Assembly (NCBI RefSeq): GCF_002813245.1
Contig: NZ_PHUF01000007.1
Span: 1-64,000, forward strand
Length of the DNA: 64,000 nt
Source of the DNA: Novosphingobium kunmingense
GTDB taxonomy: Bacteria > Pseudomonadota > Alphaproteobacteria > Sphingomonadales > Sphingomonadaceae
Direction of reading: 5' to 3'
Part shown: in pieces, positions 52,202-60,264 of the stretch
How the letters are laid out: each line of letters begins with the position of its first letter
How positions within the stretch are numbered: position 1 is the stretch's first letter
The notes under the pieces: generated by a model
The model's database searches: none
Seen by the model: only the letters and a program-made list of their open reading frames with translations
What the model was told of the DNA's origin: nothing
Translations under genes and position numbers: made by a program

Positions 52202-53485
52202 TCAGCCGACAGCAGCAGCCCGGCGCGCAAAGACCGTCGGCAGTCGCCGTGCCAGAACCAGATGCGCGACGACCGCCAACAGCGCGGGGACCAGCAGAGC
52301 GCCAAGCGCATAGCGCAGGCTGTCATTGCCGTGGACCGGAGCCAGCGCGTCGCTGACCACGCCCACGAACAGCGGTCCGCAACCCAGCCCGACGATGTTG
52401 TACATCAGCAGCAGGATCGCGGTGACCGTGGCGCGCGCCCCGGCGTGGCCAAGCTCCTGCGCAAGGGCGAGCGAGGCCGGCGTGAACATCGTGCAGCATA
52501 CCATGGGCACCAGCATCAGCGTCAGCGACAGCGCCCAGCCCTCGACCAGCAGGGCCGCGCCGAACATCGGTATCAACACCGCCGTGGCAAGGCCGGGGAT
52601 CAGTGCGTAGGCCGCCGCGCTGCGGCGAATGAAGCGGTTGACCAGCCAGCCGCCCGTCACCATGCCGATGCCCATGGTTATGCCCGCGGCGGGTGCGAAC
52701 CAGGTCGCCAGCGCCGAAATGGGCATGGCCTCGACCCGCATCAGGTAGGCCGGAATCCAGTTGAGCATCCCGTAGCTGAGGAACGAGGACAGCCCGCTGG
52801 CAATGCCCAGCAGCCGCAACGAGGGATCGCGCACGAAATGGGCAAAGGTCTTGCCCAGCGGCTCGACCTTGACCGGACCGCCGGCGTCGAAGGTTCCGCG
52901 CGCCGGTTCGCGCACCACCACCAGCAGCAATGGCGCCAGAACCAGCCCGAGAACGCCGAGCACGACAAAGGCGTTGCGCCAGCCGATCGCTTCGACCGCC
53001 CAACCGCCAAAGGCCGCCCCGGCGAAGACCCCGATCGGACCACTGAGGGTAAATAGCCCAATCACCAATGGGCGGCGCTGCGGCGGATAGCAGTCGGCCA
53101 GCAGAAAGAGCGAAGGCGCGGTGCCGCCCGCCTCGCCCACCCCGACCCCGAACCGCGCGGCCGCCATCTCGCCGAACGAGCGCACGCTGCCGGTCAGCGC
53201 GGTGAACAGGCTCCACACCGCGCAGGCAGCTGCGATCAGGCGGATGCGGCTCCAGCGGTCCGCCAGCATCGCTGCGGGAAGTCCGAACAGCGCGTAGAAC
53301 AGCGAAAAGGCCAATCCCGTCAGCAGCCCGAACTGCGCATCGGAGAAATGCAGTTCGGCCCGGATCGGCTCGATCAGCACCGCGACAATCTGCCGGTCGA
53401 CGAAGTTCAAGGCGCCGGTCAGCACCAGCAGGAACAGGGCCACGTGTACCCGCGCCTCCACAGGACGATCGACGGCGGCGGTCAT
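52202..53485 (-). CDS. MFS transporter, spinster-like (2)
   Basis: A 427-residue permease with 12 hydrophobic segments and the family marks NFVDRQIVAVLIEPIRAEL and GVGEAGGTAPSLFLLADCYPPQRRPLVIG. It is similar in plan to the MFS at 32082-33479, from which it is clearly divergent. The start has AAGGGAAAGGG upstream. It is convergent with the CoA-transferase (5-bp gap) and divergent from the canonical MarR gene, with a TTCGTATACTAA dyad in the shared control region. Probably a transporter of the same compound class. Confidence 0.9.
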   Translation of the reverse strand: MTAAVDRPVEARVHVALFLLVLTGALNFVDRQIVAVLIEPIRAELHFSDAQFGLLTGLAFSLFYALFGLPAAMLADRWSRIRLIAAACAVWSLFTALTGSVRSFGEMAAARFGVGVGEAGGTAPSLFLLADCYPPQRRPLVIGLFTLSGPIGVFAGAAFGGWAVEAIGWRNAFVVLGVLGLVLAPLLLVVVREPARGTFDAGGPVKVEPLGKTFAHFVRDPSLRLLGIASGLSSFLSYGMLNWIPAYLMRVEAMPISALATWFAPAAGITMGIGMVTGGWLVNRFIRRSAAAYALIPGLATAVLIPMFGAALLVEGWALSLTLMLVPMVCCTMFTPASLALAQELGHAGARATVTAILLLMYNIVGLGCGPLFVGVVSDALAPVHGNDSLRYALGALLVPALLAVVAHLVLARRLPTVFARRAAAVG

Positions 53486-53512
53486 TGCGGCAACACCCTT
53501 TCCCTTGTATCC

Positions 53513-53524
53513 TTCGTATACTAA
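53513..53524. promoter_or_regulatory. TTAG-N4-CTAA-like element, MFS 2/MarR divergent region
   Basis: TTCGTATACTAA matches TTAG-N4-CTAA at 7 of 8 positions and shares the TATA centre with the perfect 16-bp palindrome at 54147. It lies 28 bp before MFS 2 and 93 bp before the MarR gene, a typical place for a MarR autoregulatory operator. Confidence 0.48.
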
Positions 53525-53616
53525 CTATTGCCGGGACGGGCAGTTGTCCATCCCCTGCCGATGGGGCAGACGCGCGGGACAGACCCGCCTTGCACGAACG
53601 GGAGACCGAAAAGCCC

Positions 53617-54108
53617 ATGACGACACGCCACCCGCCCGAGCATTACGCCAGGCCGGAAAACAGCATCGGCTACCTGAGCCGGATCGTCTTCCGCACTTTT
53701 TCGCGCGTGCTCGAGAGGCGGACGATGGAACACGGCGTCTCGGCCGGCCAGTGGCGCTTCCTGCGCCAGTTGTGGGTCGAGGACGGACTGACCCAGCGCG
53801 AGTTGAGCGACAAGGTCGGAATGCGCGAACCGACCACCGTGGTCGCCCTGCGCAGCCTTGAAGCCGCCGGCCTGATCCGCCGCGAACGCAGTGTGGACGA
53901 CCGGCGAAAGACGCACATCTTCCTGACCGACCACGCCCGGGCGCTCGAAACCCTACTCAATCCGCATAATGCCGAGGTCCATGACATCGCCACCGCGGGC
54001 CTGTCCGACGCCGAGGTCGAAACGCTTAAGAACCTTCTGCGCCGGGTCCACGCCAACCTGGTCGATGAAGAGCGCAAGCTGCCCGATCTCAACGACGTCT
54101 CGGCCTGA
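53617..54108 (+). CDS. MarR family transcriptional regulator (canonical)
   Basis: A 163-residue MarR protein with normal architecture: GYLSRIVFRTFSRVLERR as dimer helix, GVSAGQWRFLRQLWVEDGLTQRELSDKVGMREPTTVVALRSLEAAGLIRRERSVDDRRKTHIFLT as the winged helix with the conserved DxR of the wing. It differs from the three smaller MarR-like paralogues of the region. ATG 53617 is behind GGGAGA. It lies between MFS 2 and the FMN reductase, each with a TTAG-N4-CTAA type dyad in its control region, so it probably regulates both. Confidence 0.93.
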   Translation: MTTRHPPEHYARPENSIGYLSRIVFRTFSRVLERRTMEHGVSAGQWRFLRQLWVEDGLTQRELSDKVGMREPTTVVALRSLEAAGLIRRERSVDDRRKTHIFLTDHARALETLLNPHNAEVHDIATAGLSDAEVETLKNLLRRVHANLVDEERKLPDLNDVSA

Positions 54109-54114
54109 TCATCC

Positions 54115-54129
54115 GTCAAAGGGGTTGAC
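54115..54129. promoter_or_regulatory. GTCAA-N5-TTGAC element, perfect copy, FMN reductase gene
   Basis: GTCAAAGGGGTTGAC lies 6 bp after the MarR stop and 50 bp before the FMN reductase start. The second half could serve as a -35 (TTGACG). A different palindrome at 54147-54162 follows, so two regulators may meet at this promoter. Confidence 0.68.
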
Positions 54130-54146
54130 GAATCCGTTAGTGATAC

Positions 54147-54162
54147 GCTTAGTATACTAAGC
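54147..54162. promoter_or_regulatory. Perfect 16-bp palindrome before the FMN reductase gene
   Basis: GCTTAGTATACTAAGC is fully symmetrical and contains TTAG-N4-CTAA. It ends 17 bp before the GTG start, so a bound protein would block transcription or early elongation. The related dyad at 53513-53524 flanks the other side of the MarR gene. Confidence 0.6.
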
Positions 54163-54178
54163 AATTCGGGAGAGAGCG

Positions 54179-54748
54179 GTGGCGACCACGATCGGAATTA
54201 TAGCCGGAAGCGCGCGCGAAGGCTCGCTCAACGTCCGTCTTGCCGAGCTCATCGCGGAACGACTTGCCCAAGGCGGCAAAGCGGTTTGGCAGGCGTCGCA
54301 TGCCGACCTCGACCTGCCTATCTTTCACGGTGATCTTGAACGCACCGTCTTCCCCGCGGCGGCGCTGGCGCTAAAGCAGCGTATCGCCGCCTGCGATGCG
54401 CTTGTGCTGGTATCTCCCGAATACAATTCATCGGTCGCGCCGCTGCTCAAGAACGCGCTCGACTGGGCCTCGCGCTCGACCGGGGACGAAATGGCGCTGG
54501 CGGTCAGTGCCTTTCGCGGCAAGCCGGTGCTTCTGGCCAGCGCCACGCCGGGCCCTGGCGCCGGCATCCGCGTGCTGGGCCACTTGCGCCAGATCGTGCA
54601 GGCCCTGCAGATGCTGGCGCTGCCGATCGAACTGCGCGTCGGCAATGCCCTTGCGGTGTTCGGCGGTGACGTGCCCGATGCGCTTACCGGACAGATCGCG
54701 CTTGCCTGCGACAGCCTCGTCGATCTTGCCGAAAGGCTCCGACCGTGA
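54179..54748 (+). CDS. NADPH-dependent FMN reductase family protein
   Basis: A 189-residue flavodoxin-like protein. The FMN phosphate loop is GSAREGSLN at residues 9-17, and SPEYNSSVAPLLKNALDWAS is the family's FMN-contact and dimer motif. Such enzymes reduce FMN with NAD(P)H or reduce quinones and azo compounds. It is a plausible partner for the LLM monooxygenase at 48511-49683, which shares the GTCAA-type motif. The start is GTG 54179 with GGGAGAGAG upstream. Confidence 0.9.
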   Translation: MATTIGIIAGSAREGSLNVRLAELIAERLAQGGKAVWQASHADLDLPIFHGDLERTVFPAAALALKQRIAACDALVLVSPEYNSSVAPLLKNALDWASRSTGDEMALAVSAFRGKPVLLASATPGPGAGIRVLGHLRQIVQALQMLALPIELRVGNALAVFGGDVPDALTGQIALACDSLVDLAERLRP

Positions 54749-54759
54749 ATCCTGCCGTC

Positions 54760-55188
54760 CTAGTCGTTGGGGCCCCAGTCCGCGTTCAGCGCGTCGGTCA
54801 GCGCGGCGAGGCGGCCTTCGCCGATCCGCGCTTCCAACGTGGCCAGCATCCCGGTCATCGCATTCTGTGCGGCATGGCGCATCTCTTCGCCAAAGGCAGT
54901 CAGCTGCACCAGCTTGTTCCGGCCGTTGGCGGGATCGGCAACAAGGGTGAGGATGCCCAGTTCGCTCATCTGGCCGATCGTGACATGAACGGCCTGGCGC
55001 GACACGCCGAGGCTGCGCGCGATGTCGGCGGGACGAACATTACCGCTGGTGACGTTGAGCATGACCATCGACTGGGCGCGGCTGACATCGGGCCAGCCGG
55101 CGTCGTGCAACCGCTTCTGCAGCCCCTCGTCCAGCCAGACGAGGCGCTGGAAGATCCGCGGCATCAGTTCGAGCGCAGCAGGCGTCAT
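54760..55188 (-). CDS. Small MarR-like winged-helix regulator (paralogue 3)
   Basis: A 142-residue paralogue of the regulators at 30692-31135 and 49762-50223: LVWLDEGLQKRLHDAGWPDVSRAQSMVML, then RPADIARSLGVSRQAVHVTIGQMSELGILTLVADPANGRNKLV and the tail NADWGPND. The start is set at the first ATG before the conserved region. It is convergent with the FMN reductase (11 bp) and divergent from the acyl-CoA ligase operon, which it may control; a GCAATCATTGC dyad lies between them. Confidence 0.87.
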   Translation of the reverse strand: MTPAALELMPRIFQRLVWLDEGLQKRLHDAGWPDVSRAQSMVMLNVTSGNVRPADIARSLGVSRQAVHVTIGQMSELGILTLVADPANGRNKLVQLTAFGEEMRHAAQNAMTGMLATLEARIGEGRLAALTDALNADWGPND

Positions 55189-55209
55189 TCCGTCGGTCTG
55201 CAGGAAGGT

Positions 55210-55220
55210 GCAATCATTGC
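55210..55220. promoter_or_regulatory. GCAAT-C-ATTGC dyad between MarR-like 3 and acyl-CoA ligase 2
   Basis: A perfect 5-1-5 inverted repeat in the 104-bp divergent region, 22 bp before the MarR-like 3 start. It is the only clear dyad there and could be the operator of this regulator. It does not match the three regional motifs. Confidence 0.3.
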
Positions 55221-55292
55221 CCGCTCGTGGGGTGCGAGGCGCGCGAAAGCAAGTCCCGGACGCAATGTTTCCAGCGCTTTTGGAGGACGGGG

Positions 55293-56957
55293 ATGCTTGG
55301 ACTGATGCAGGACTGGCCGCTGACGGTCGACAAACTGATCGATCACGCAGCGCGCTGGCACGGCGATACCGAAGTGGTTTCGCGTGACTTCGAAGGACGC
55401 ACAACGCGATCGACCTATGCCGCGGTTCACGCCGATGCGAAGCGGGTAACCAATGCGCTGCGCCGCATGGGCGTTCAGCCCGGTGACCGGGTGGCGACGA
55501 TGGGCTGGAACGGCGCGCGCCACTTGGCGGCCTGGTACGGAATCCAGTCGATGGGTGCGGTCTGCCACACGCTCAACCCGCGGCTGTTCCTCGAACAGAT
55601 TGCCTACATCGCCAACCACGCCGGCGACAGGATGCTGATCGCCGATCCATCAGTCGCGGATCTCGTCGACCAGCTTCTCCCGCTGGCCCCCTCGATTTGC
55701 GACGTGATCTGGTTCTGCGCTGCAGAAGAATTGCCGGCGGGCACCGCCCAGGGGATCGCCTTCGACGACTGGATCGCTGGCGAGGCGAGTGAAGCAGCAT
55801 GGGGCGAGTTCGACGAGAACACCGCCTGCGGGCTGTGCTACACCAGCGGAACCACCGGCAATCCCAAGGGCGTGCTGTATTCGCACCGCTCGAACTACCT
55901 GCACGCGCTGATGACGCTGCAGCGCGATGCGCTGGCGCTGAACGCGCGCGACAGCATCCTGCTGGTCGTGCCGATGTACCACGCCAACGCCTGGGGCATC
56001 GTCTATTCGGCGCCGGCCGTCGGCGCCAAGCTGGTCCTCCCAGGACAGAAGCTCGACGGGCCGTCTTTGCAGGAACAGATCGTTGCCGAAGGCTGCACCT
56101 ATTCGACCGCGGTGCCGACCATTTGGCAATCGCTGCTTACCCATCTCGACGAAACTGGCCTCGGCCTCGGCCAGCTCGAACGGGTGGTCGTCGGTGGATC
56201 GGCCCTGCCCGAAGCGATCGTGACCGCGTTCCGCGATCGCTACGGTGTCGACGTGATCCAGGGATGGGGCATGACCGAAACCAGTCCGCTGGCCACGGTC
56301 TCGATCCCCAACGCGGCGGTCGCCGCGCTCGATCAGCAGGGCCAGCTTGCCTACAAGCTCAAGCAGGGGCGGCTGCTTTCCGGGCTCGATCTCAAGATCG
56401 TCGATGACGAGGGAGCGCGCCTGCCACACGACGGCCGCACACCCGGGCGACTGATGATCAAGGGCCCGACGATCTGCTCTGCCTACTTCGGCAACGAGGC
56501 CGGATCGGCGCTCGACGGCGAAGGGTTCTTCGACACCGGGGACATCGCCTCGCTCGACCAACAAGGCTACATGCAGATCACCGACCGCGCCAAGGACGTG
56601 ATCAAGTCGGGCGGCGAATGGATCAGTTCGATCGACGTCGAAAATATCGTTGCCGGCCATCCCAAGGTCGCGCTGGCTGCGGTGATAGGCGTTACCCACC
56701 CCAAGTGGGACGAGCGCCCTATCCTTCTGGTCCAGCTGCGCGACGGGGTCAGTGCCCGACCGGACGAGTTCCGCGAATGGCTTGGCGACAAGATCGCGCG
56801 GTGGTGGATGCCCGACGACGTGCTGATCGTGCCGTCGATCCCGCTCGGCCCGACCGGCAAGATCGACAAGAAGGAAATCCGCGCCGGCCTGACCGGCTAC
56901 ACGCTGCCGTTCGACGTGGCCGGGCAGCCGGACAAGGGAGATGCCAGAAATGCATGA
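55293..56957 (+). CDS. Acyl-CoA synthetase (AMP-dependent) 2, fatty-acid ligase type
   Basis: A 554-residue ANL ligase. The P-loop YTSGTTGNPKGV is at residues 183-194, QGWGMTETSP is motif A5, FFDTGDIA motif A7 and C-terminal Lys is in GPTGKIDKKEIR. Length and the VPMYHANAWG segment are typical of medium/long-chain fatty-acyl-CoA ligases of the FadD3/AlkK type, some of which activate steroid- or terpene-derived acids. ATG 55293 is behind GGAGG. It leads a coupled operon with a hydrolase and a ketopantoate reductase-like gene. Confidence 0.94.
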   Translation: MLGLMQDWPLTVDKLIDHAARWHGDTEVVSRDFEGRTTRSTYAAVHADAKRVTNALRRMGVQPGDRVATMGWNGARHLAAWYGIQSMGAVCHTLNPRLFLEQIAYIANHAGDRMLIADPSVADLVDQLLPLAPSICDVIWFCAAEELPAGTAQGIAFDDWIAGEASEAAWGEFDENTACGLCYTSGTTGNPKGVLYSHRSNYLHALMTLQRDALALNARDSILLVVPMYHANAWGIVYSAPAVGAKLVLPGQKLDGPSLQEQIVAEGCTYSTAVPTIWQSLLTHLDETGLGLGQLERVVVGGSALPEAIVTAFRDRYGVDVIQGWGMTETSPLATVSIPNAAVAALDQQGQLAYKLKQGRLLSGLDLKIVDDEGARLPHDGRTPGRLMIKGPTICSAYFGNEAGSALDGEGFFDTGDIASLDQQGYMQITDRAKDVIKSGGEWISSIDVENIVAGHPKVALAAVIGVTHPKWDERPILLVQLRDGVSARPDEFREWLGDKIARWWMPDDVLIVPSIPLGPTGKIDKKEIRAGLTGYTLPFDVAGQPDKGDARNA

Positions 56958-58080
56958 CGACGACAGGATAGACGGCCTCGACGCCCAGTTCATCGGCCGC
57001 ACATCTGCCACCGCGCCGCGCATCATGGCCGGCGGCCATCCGTGCCAGGGCATCTATTGGACCGAACGCGGATCGCGGCCGAAGGTCGCCGTCATCGCGA
57101 CACACTACAACGTCGATTTTTCGGAACATTACCTGGCCCCCTACTTCGCCCGGCGAGGGATCGGCTTCCTCGGCTGGAACACGCGGTATCGCGGTTTCGA
57201 GGACCAGTTCCTGCTCGAACACGCGCTGATCGACATCTCGGTCGGCATGAAGTGGCTGCGCGAGGAAGCCGGAGTCGAGCAGGTGGTGATCCTCGGCAAT
57301 TCTGGCGGCGGCTCGCTGATGGGCGCCTATCAGGGTGAGGCGACGGCCCCCACGCTGTCCGCCGGGGTAAAGGGTGCCGGAGGCGAGGTGCTTGCCAGCC
57401 TGCCGGGCGCGGATCTCTACATCTCGCTGAACGCGCACCAGGGACGGCCCGAAGTGCTGACCGACTGGATGGACCCCTCGGTGATCGACGAGACCGATCC
57501 CGTCGCCACCGATCCCGAACTCGATCCCTTCAATCCCGACAACGGGCCGCCCTATTCCGCTGCCTTCATCGCGAAGTACCGCGCGGCGCAGCGGGCGCGG
57601 AACGCGCGCATCACCGCCTTTGCCAAGGCGGAGCTGGAACGGCTCAACAGCCACGGCGTGCCCGACCGGCTGTTCCCGCTGTTCCGCTGCTGGGCGGACC
57701 TGCGCATGATCGATCCCGCGATCGATCCGTCGGACCGCAAGCCCAACCTTTGCTACCGCGGCGAGCCGCGCGTCGCCAATCGCACCCCATCGATCGGTCG
57801 GGTCAACTTCTGCAAGACGTGGCTTTCGATGTGGAGCCTCGAAACTTCGAAATGTCAGGGCAAGCCGCACCTCGAAAAGTTCCGCATCCCCTCGCTGGTG
57901 ATCCAGGGCCTGGGCGATACAGGTGTGTTCCCCGCCGATGCCCACGCCATCCACGCCTTCATCGGATCGAACGAAAAGGCGCTCGAACTGATCCCGGGCG
58001 AACACTATTTCGAGGACGGCCCTGCCGTGCGCAACCGCGCCGCCGACCTGATGGCGGACTGGATCAAGTCGCGCGCGTGA
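56950..58080 (+). CDS. Alpha/beta hydrolase
   Basis: A 376-residue alpha/beta-hydrolase. The nucleophile elbow is GNSGGGS with Ser118; a late Asp in GLGDTGVFPADAHAIHAF and His in IPGEHYFEDG complete a plausible triad. Between residues 140 and 260 is a large helical insertion with YSAAFIAKYRAAQRARN, probably a lid. ATG 56950 is preferred to 56941 because GGGAG then has a good 9-base spacing. The start overlaps the ligase stop by 8 bp. It could cleave an ester or a CoA thioester in the same pathway. Confidence 0.85.
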   Translation: MHDDDRIDGLDAQFIGRTSATAPRIMAGGHPCQGIYWTERGSRPKVAVIATHYNVDFSEHYLAPYFARRGIGFLGWNTRYRGFEDQFLLEHALIDISVGMKWLREEAGVEQVVILGNSGGGSLMGAYQGEATAPTLSAGVKGAGGEVLASLPGADLYISLNAHQGRPEVLTDWMDPSVIDETDPVATDPELDPFNPDNGPPYSAAFIAKYRAAQRARNARITAFAKAELERLNSHGVPDRLFPLFRCWADLRMIDPAIDPSDRKPNLCYRGEPRVANRTPSIGRVNFCKTWLSMWSLETSKCQGKPHLEKFRIPSLVIQGLGDTGVFPADAHAIHAFIGSNEKALELIPGEHYFEDGPAVRNRAADLMADWIKSRA

Positions 58081-58997
58081 TGAAGATCGCCGTCGTTGGA
58101 GCGGGCGCCATGGGATCGGTCTTCGCGGTCCATTTCGCGGAAGCCGGTCACGCGGTGCTGCTGATCCAGCGCGAAGGCGCGCATCTCGACGCGATCCGCG
58201 CGCACGGCTTGAACCTGGCAGGGCCCGATGGCGAGCGCAGGCATCGTTTGCGCGCGGAAGCCGTGCCTCCCGCCGAAGTGCATGACATGGTGGTGATCGC
58301 AACCAAGGCCACACAGGTCGCAGCCGCGGCGCGCGCATTGCGTCCCCTGATCGGCCCAGAGACGGTCATCGTCGCGATGCAAAACGGCATCGGCGCGGCC
58401 GACCTGATTGCGCTGTCGCTGCCGGCAAACCAGCTCGTCATCGGCATCGCGGCGGCGTTTGGCGCGCAGCTGACCGGTCCGGGCCGAGGCGAACACAAGG
58501 CGATGCAAGCGATCAGGCTGGGCGCCTATGGCGACCTTCCCAAGGTTCTGCTGCTGCGCGCGGTCGAGGCGTGGCAGGAGGCCGGCTTTGCCGCCGGAGC
58601 GGCCGACGACATCCTCACGATGCAGTGGGAAAAGCTGATCTGCAACGCCAGCTTCAGCGCTCCCTGCGGCCTCAGCGGGCTGACCGTGGGCGCGGCGCTG
58701 GCCGACAAGGACCTTGGCGCGGTCTGCCTTGCCGCGGGGCGCGAGGCGTGGACGGTCGCCAGGCGCCTTGGCGTGGCGATCGCCATCGAGGACCCCGAGG
58801 CACACATCCGCGCCTTTGCCGAACGGGTCGCCGGGGCCAAGCCGTCATTGCTCCAGGATATCGAGGCCGGACGGCCCAGCGAGATCGACTTCATCAACGG
58901 AGCGGTTGCCCGCGAAGCGGAGAGGGCCGGGCTTGCCGCACCGGTCAATCGCACCCTCGCGGCCCTGGTGCGCCAGCACGAAGCGGCGCAGCGCTGA
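58080..58997 (+). CDS. Ketopantoate reductase (ApbA/PanE) family protein
   Basis: A 305-residue NADPH-dependent reductase. The Rossmann motif VVGAGAMGSVFA starts at residue 5; ATKATQ and MQNGIGAAD follow, and the catalytic-Lys segment is QWEKLICNAS. The C-terminal helical domain has EIDFINGAV, the conserved substrate-binding part. Catabolic operons often carry such paralogues that reduce other 2-keto acids, so a dedicated pantothenate role is doubtful here. Its ATG overlaps the hydrolase stop (TGATG). It is convergent with the enolase gene (4 bp). Confidence 0.9.
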   Translation: MKIAVVGAGAMGSVFAVHFAEAGHAVLLIQREGAHLDAIRAHGLNLAGPDGERRHRLRAEAVPPAEVHDMVVIATKATQVAAAARALRPLIGPETVIVAMQNGIGAADLIALSLPANQLVIGIAAAFGAQLTGPGRGEHKAMQAIRLGAYGDLPKVLLLRAVEAWQEAGFAAGAADDILTMQWEKLICNASFSAPCGLSGLTVGAALADKDLGAVCLAAGREAWTVARRLGVAIAIEDPEAHIRAFAERVAGAKPSLLQDIEAGRPSEIDFINGAVAREAERAGLAAPVNRTLAALVRQHEAAQR

Positions 58998-59001
58998 TGC
59001 T

Positions 59002-60165
59002 TCAGGCCAGCAGCTGGGCGATGTGCGGTGCAAGACCCGGTTTGCGCTCAAGCCCGAAGCCGGGATGCTGCGGCAGGCCAATCCGTCCGTCCTCAACCGG
59101 CAAGTCGGGCAGATAGCCGCCGAACGGTTGAAACACGCCGGGATAGGCCTCGCATCCGCCCAGCCCCAGCCCAGCCACGATATGCAGGTTTATGAGGTGC
59201 CCGCCATGCGGCAGAGCCTGCTCGCGCCGGTGTCCGGCCGCCTCGAGCGCGGCAATCATCGCGGCATATTCGGTGAGGCCGTAGCTTAGCCCCGCGTCCA
59301 TCTGGAACACGTCCAGACGGGCCCGCATCCCGCCATGGCGCAGGAGGTTGACCACGTCCTGGCGCGAGAGCAGGTTTTCGCCGGTCGCCAGCGGGCCGCC
59401 ATAGCGCCCAGCGAGATCGGCCATCAACGCATAGTCGAGCGGATCGCCCGGCTCTTCGTACCAGCGCAAACCATAAGGCTCGATCTTGCTGCCCACCGCT
59501 ATGGCCTGATCGCGCGCGAAACGACCGTTGGCATCGACCGCCAGGTTTGCACCGGAGCCCAGTTCGGCAATCGCGGCCTCGATCCGTGCCGCGTCGCTGG
59601 CCCAATCGGTGCCGCCGATCTTGATCTTGGCGTGGGTGAAGCCGGCCTGGCGATAGCCGGCCAGTTCGGAGCACAACCGGCCAAGCCCGTCTTCAGGATG
59701 GTAATAGCCGCCGGCAGCATAGACATGCACGTCGCGCAGTGGTTCGCATCCGAAAGCCTGCGCTATCGCATGCCACGCCGGTTCCCCGGCCAGACGTGCC
59801 CTGAGATCCCACGCGGCGAGTTCGAGCGCGCCCACGGCCGCCGCCCGGTCGCCGTGGCCACCGGGCTTTTCGTCCCGCATGGCCACCGCCGCAACCCGCG
59901 CGGGATCGATCCGACCCTGGCCGTCGCCATAGTCTTCGGCATCGGCGGCCAGCAGGCGCGGGATCATGCGTTCGCGCAGCAGGCCCGACTGGGCAAAGCG
60001 GCCGATCGAATTGAAAGCCACCCCGGCGACCGCCTGGCCGTTGCGCACTTGGTCGGTGATCAGCGCGACCAGCGAGACGGTGTGGCGCGAAAAATCGACC
60101 ACGGCATTGGCAATGGCGCGGTCGAACCGGACCGCGATTTCGCGCACTTCGACGATACGGACCAT
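59002..60165 (-). CDS. Mandelate racemase/muconate lactonizing enzyme family, D-tartrate dehydratase-like
   Basis: A 387-residue enolase-superfamily enzyme. The sequence follows D-tartrate dehydratase closely: NEKPGGHG-like DEKPGGHGDRAAAVG, YAAGGYY, the acid-base Lys182 in AKIKIGG, metal ligands Asp211 (VDANGRF), Glu237 or 238 (YEEPGDPLDYAL) and Glu263 (TGENL), and His320 in LPHGGHLINL. It would dehydrate a 2,3-dihydroxy acid or a sugar acid to a 2-keto acid. The nearby ketopantoate reductase-like gene acts on 2-keto acids, which fits. The regional operator lies 100 bp upstream. Confidence 0.9.
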   Translation of the reverse strand: MVRIVEVREIAVRFDRAIANAVVDFSRHTVSLVALITDQVRNGQAVAGVAFNSIGRFAQSGLLRERMIPRLLAADAEDYGDGQGRIDPARVAAVAMRDEKPGGHGDRAAAVGALELAAWDLRARLAGEPAWHAIAQAFGCEPLRDVHVYAAGGYYHPEDGLGRLCSELAGYRQAGFTHAKIKIGGTDWASDAARIEAAIAELGSGANLAVDANGRFARDQAIAVGSKIEPYGLRWYEEPGDPLDYALMADLAGRYGGPLATGENLLSRQDVVNLLRHGGMRARLDVFQMDAGLSYGLTEYAAMIAALEAAGHRREQALPHGGHLINLHIVAGLGLGGCEAYPGVFQPFGGYLPDLPVEDGRIGLPQHPGFGLERKPGLAPHIAQLLA

Positions 60166-60264
60166 CGATTTACCCCCTGCCCTGCCCGCCTGTCTGGACC
60201 ACTGTGTTTGCGGAGCTGTCGTCCGATGCGTTCAGCAGTGCGTTCTAGGGATCGGCAGGTTCAT

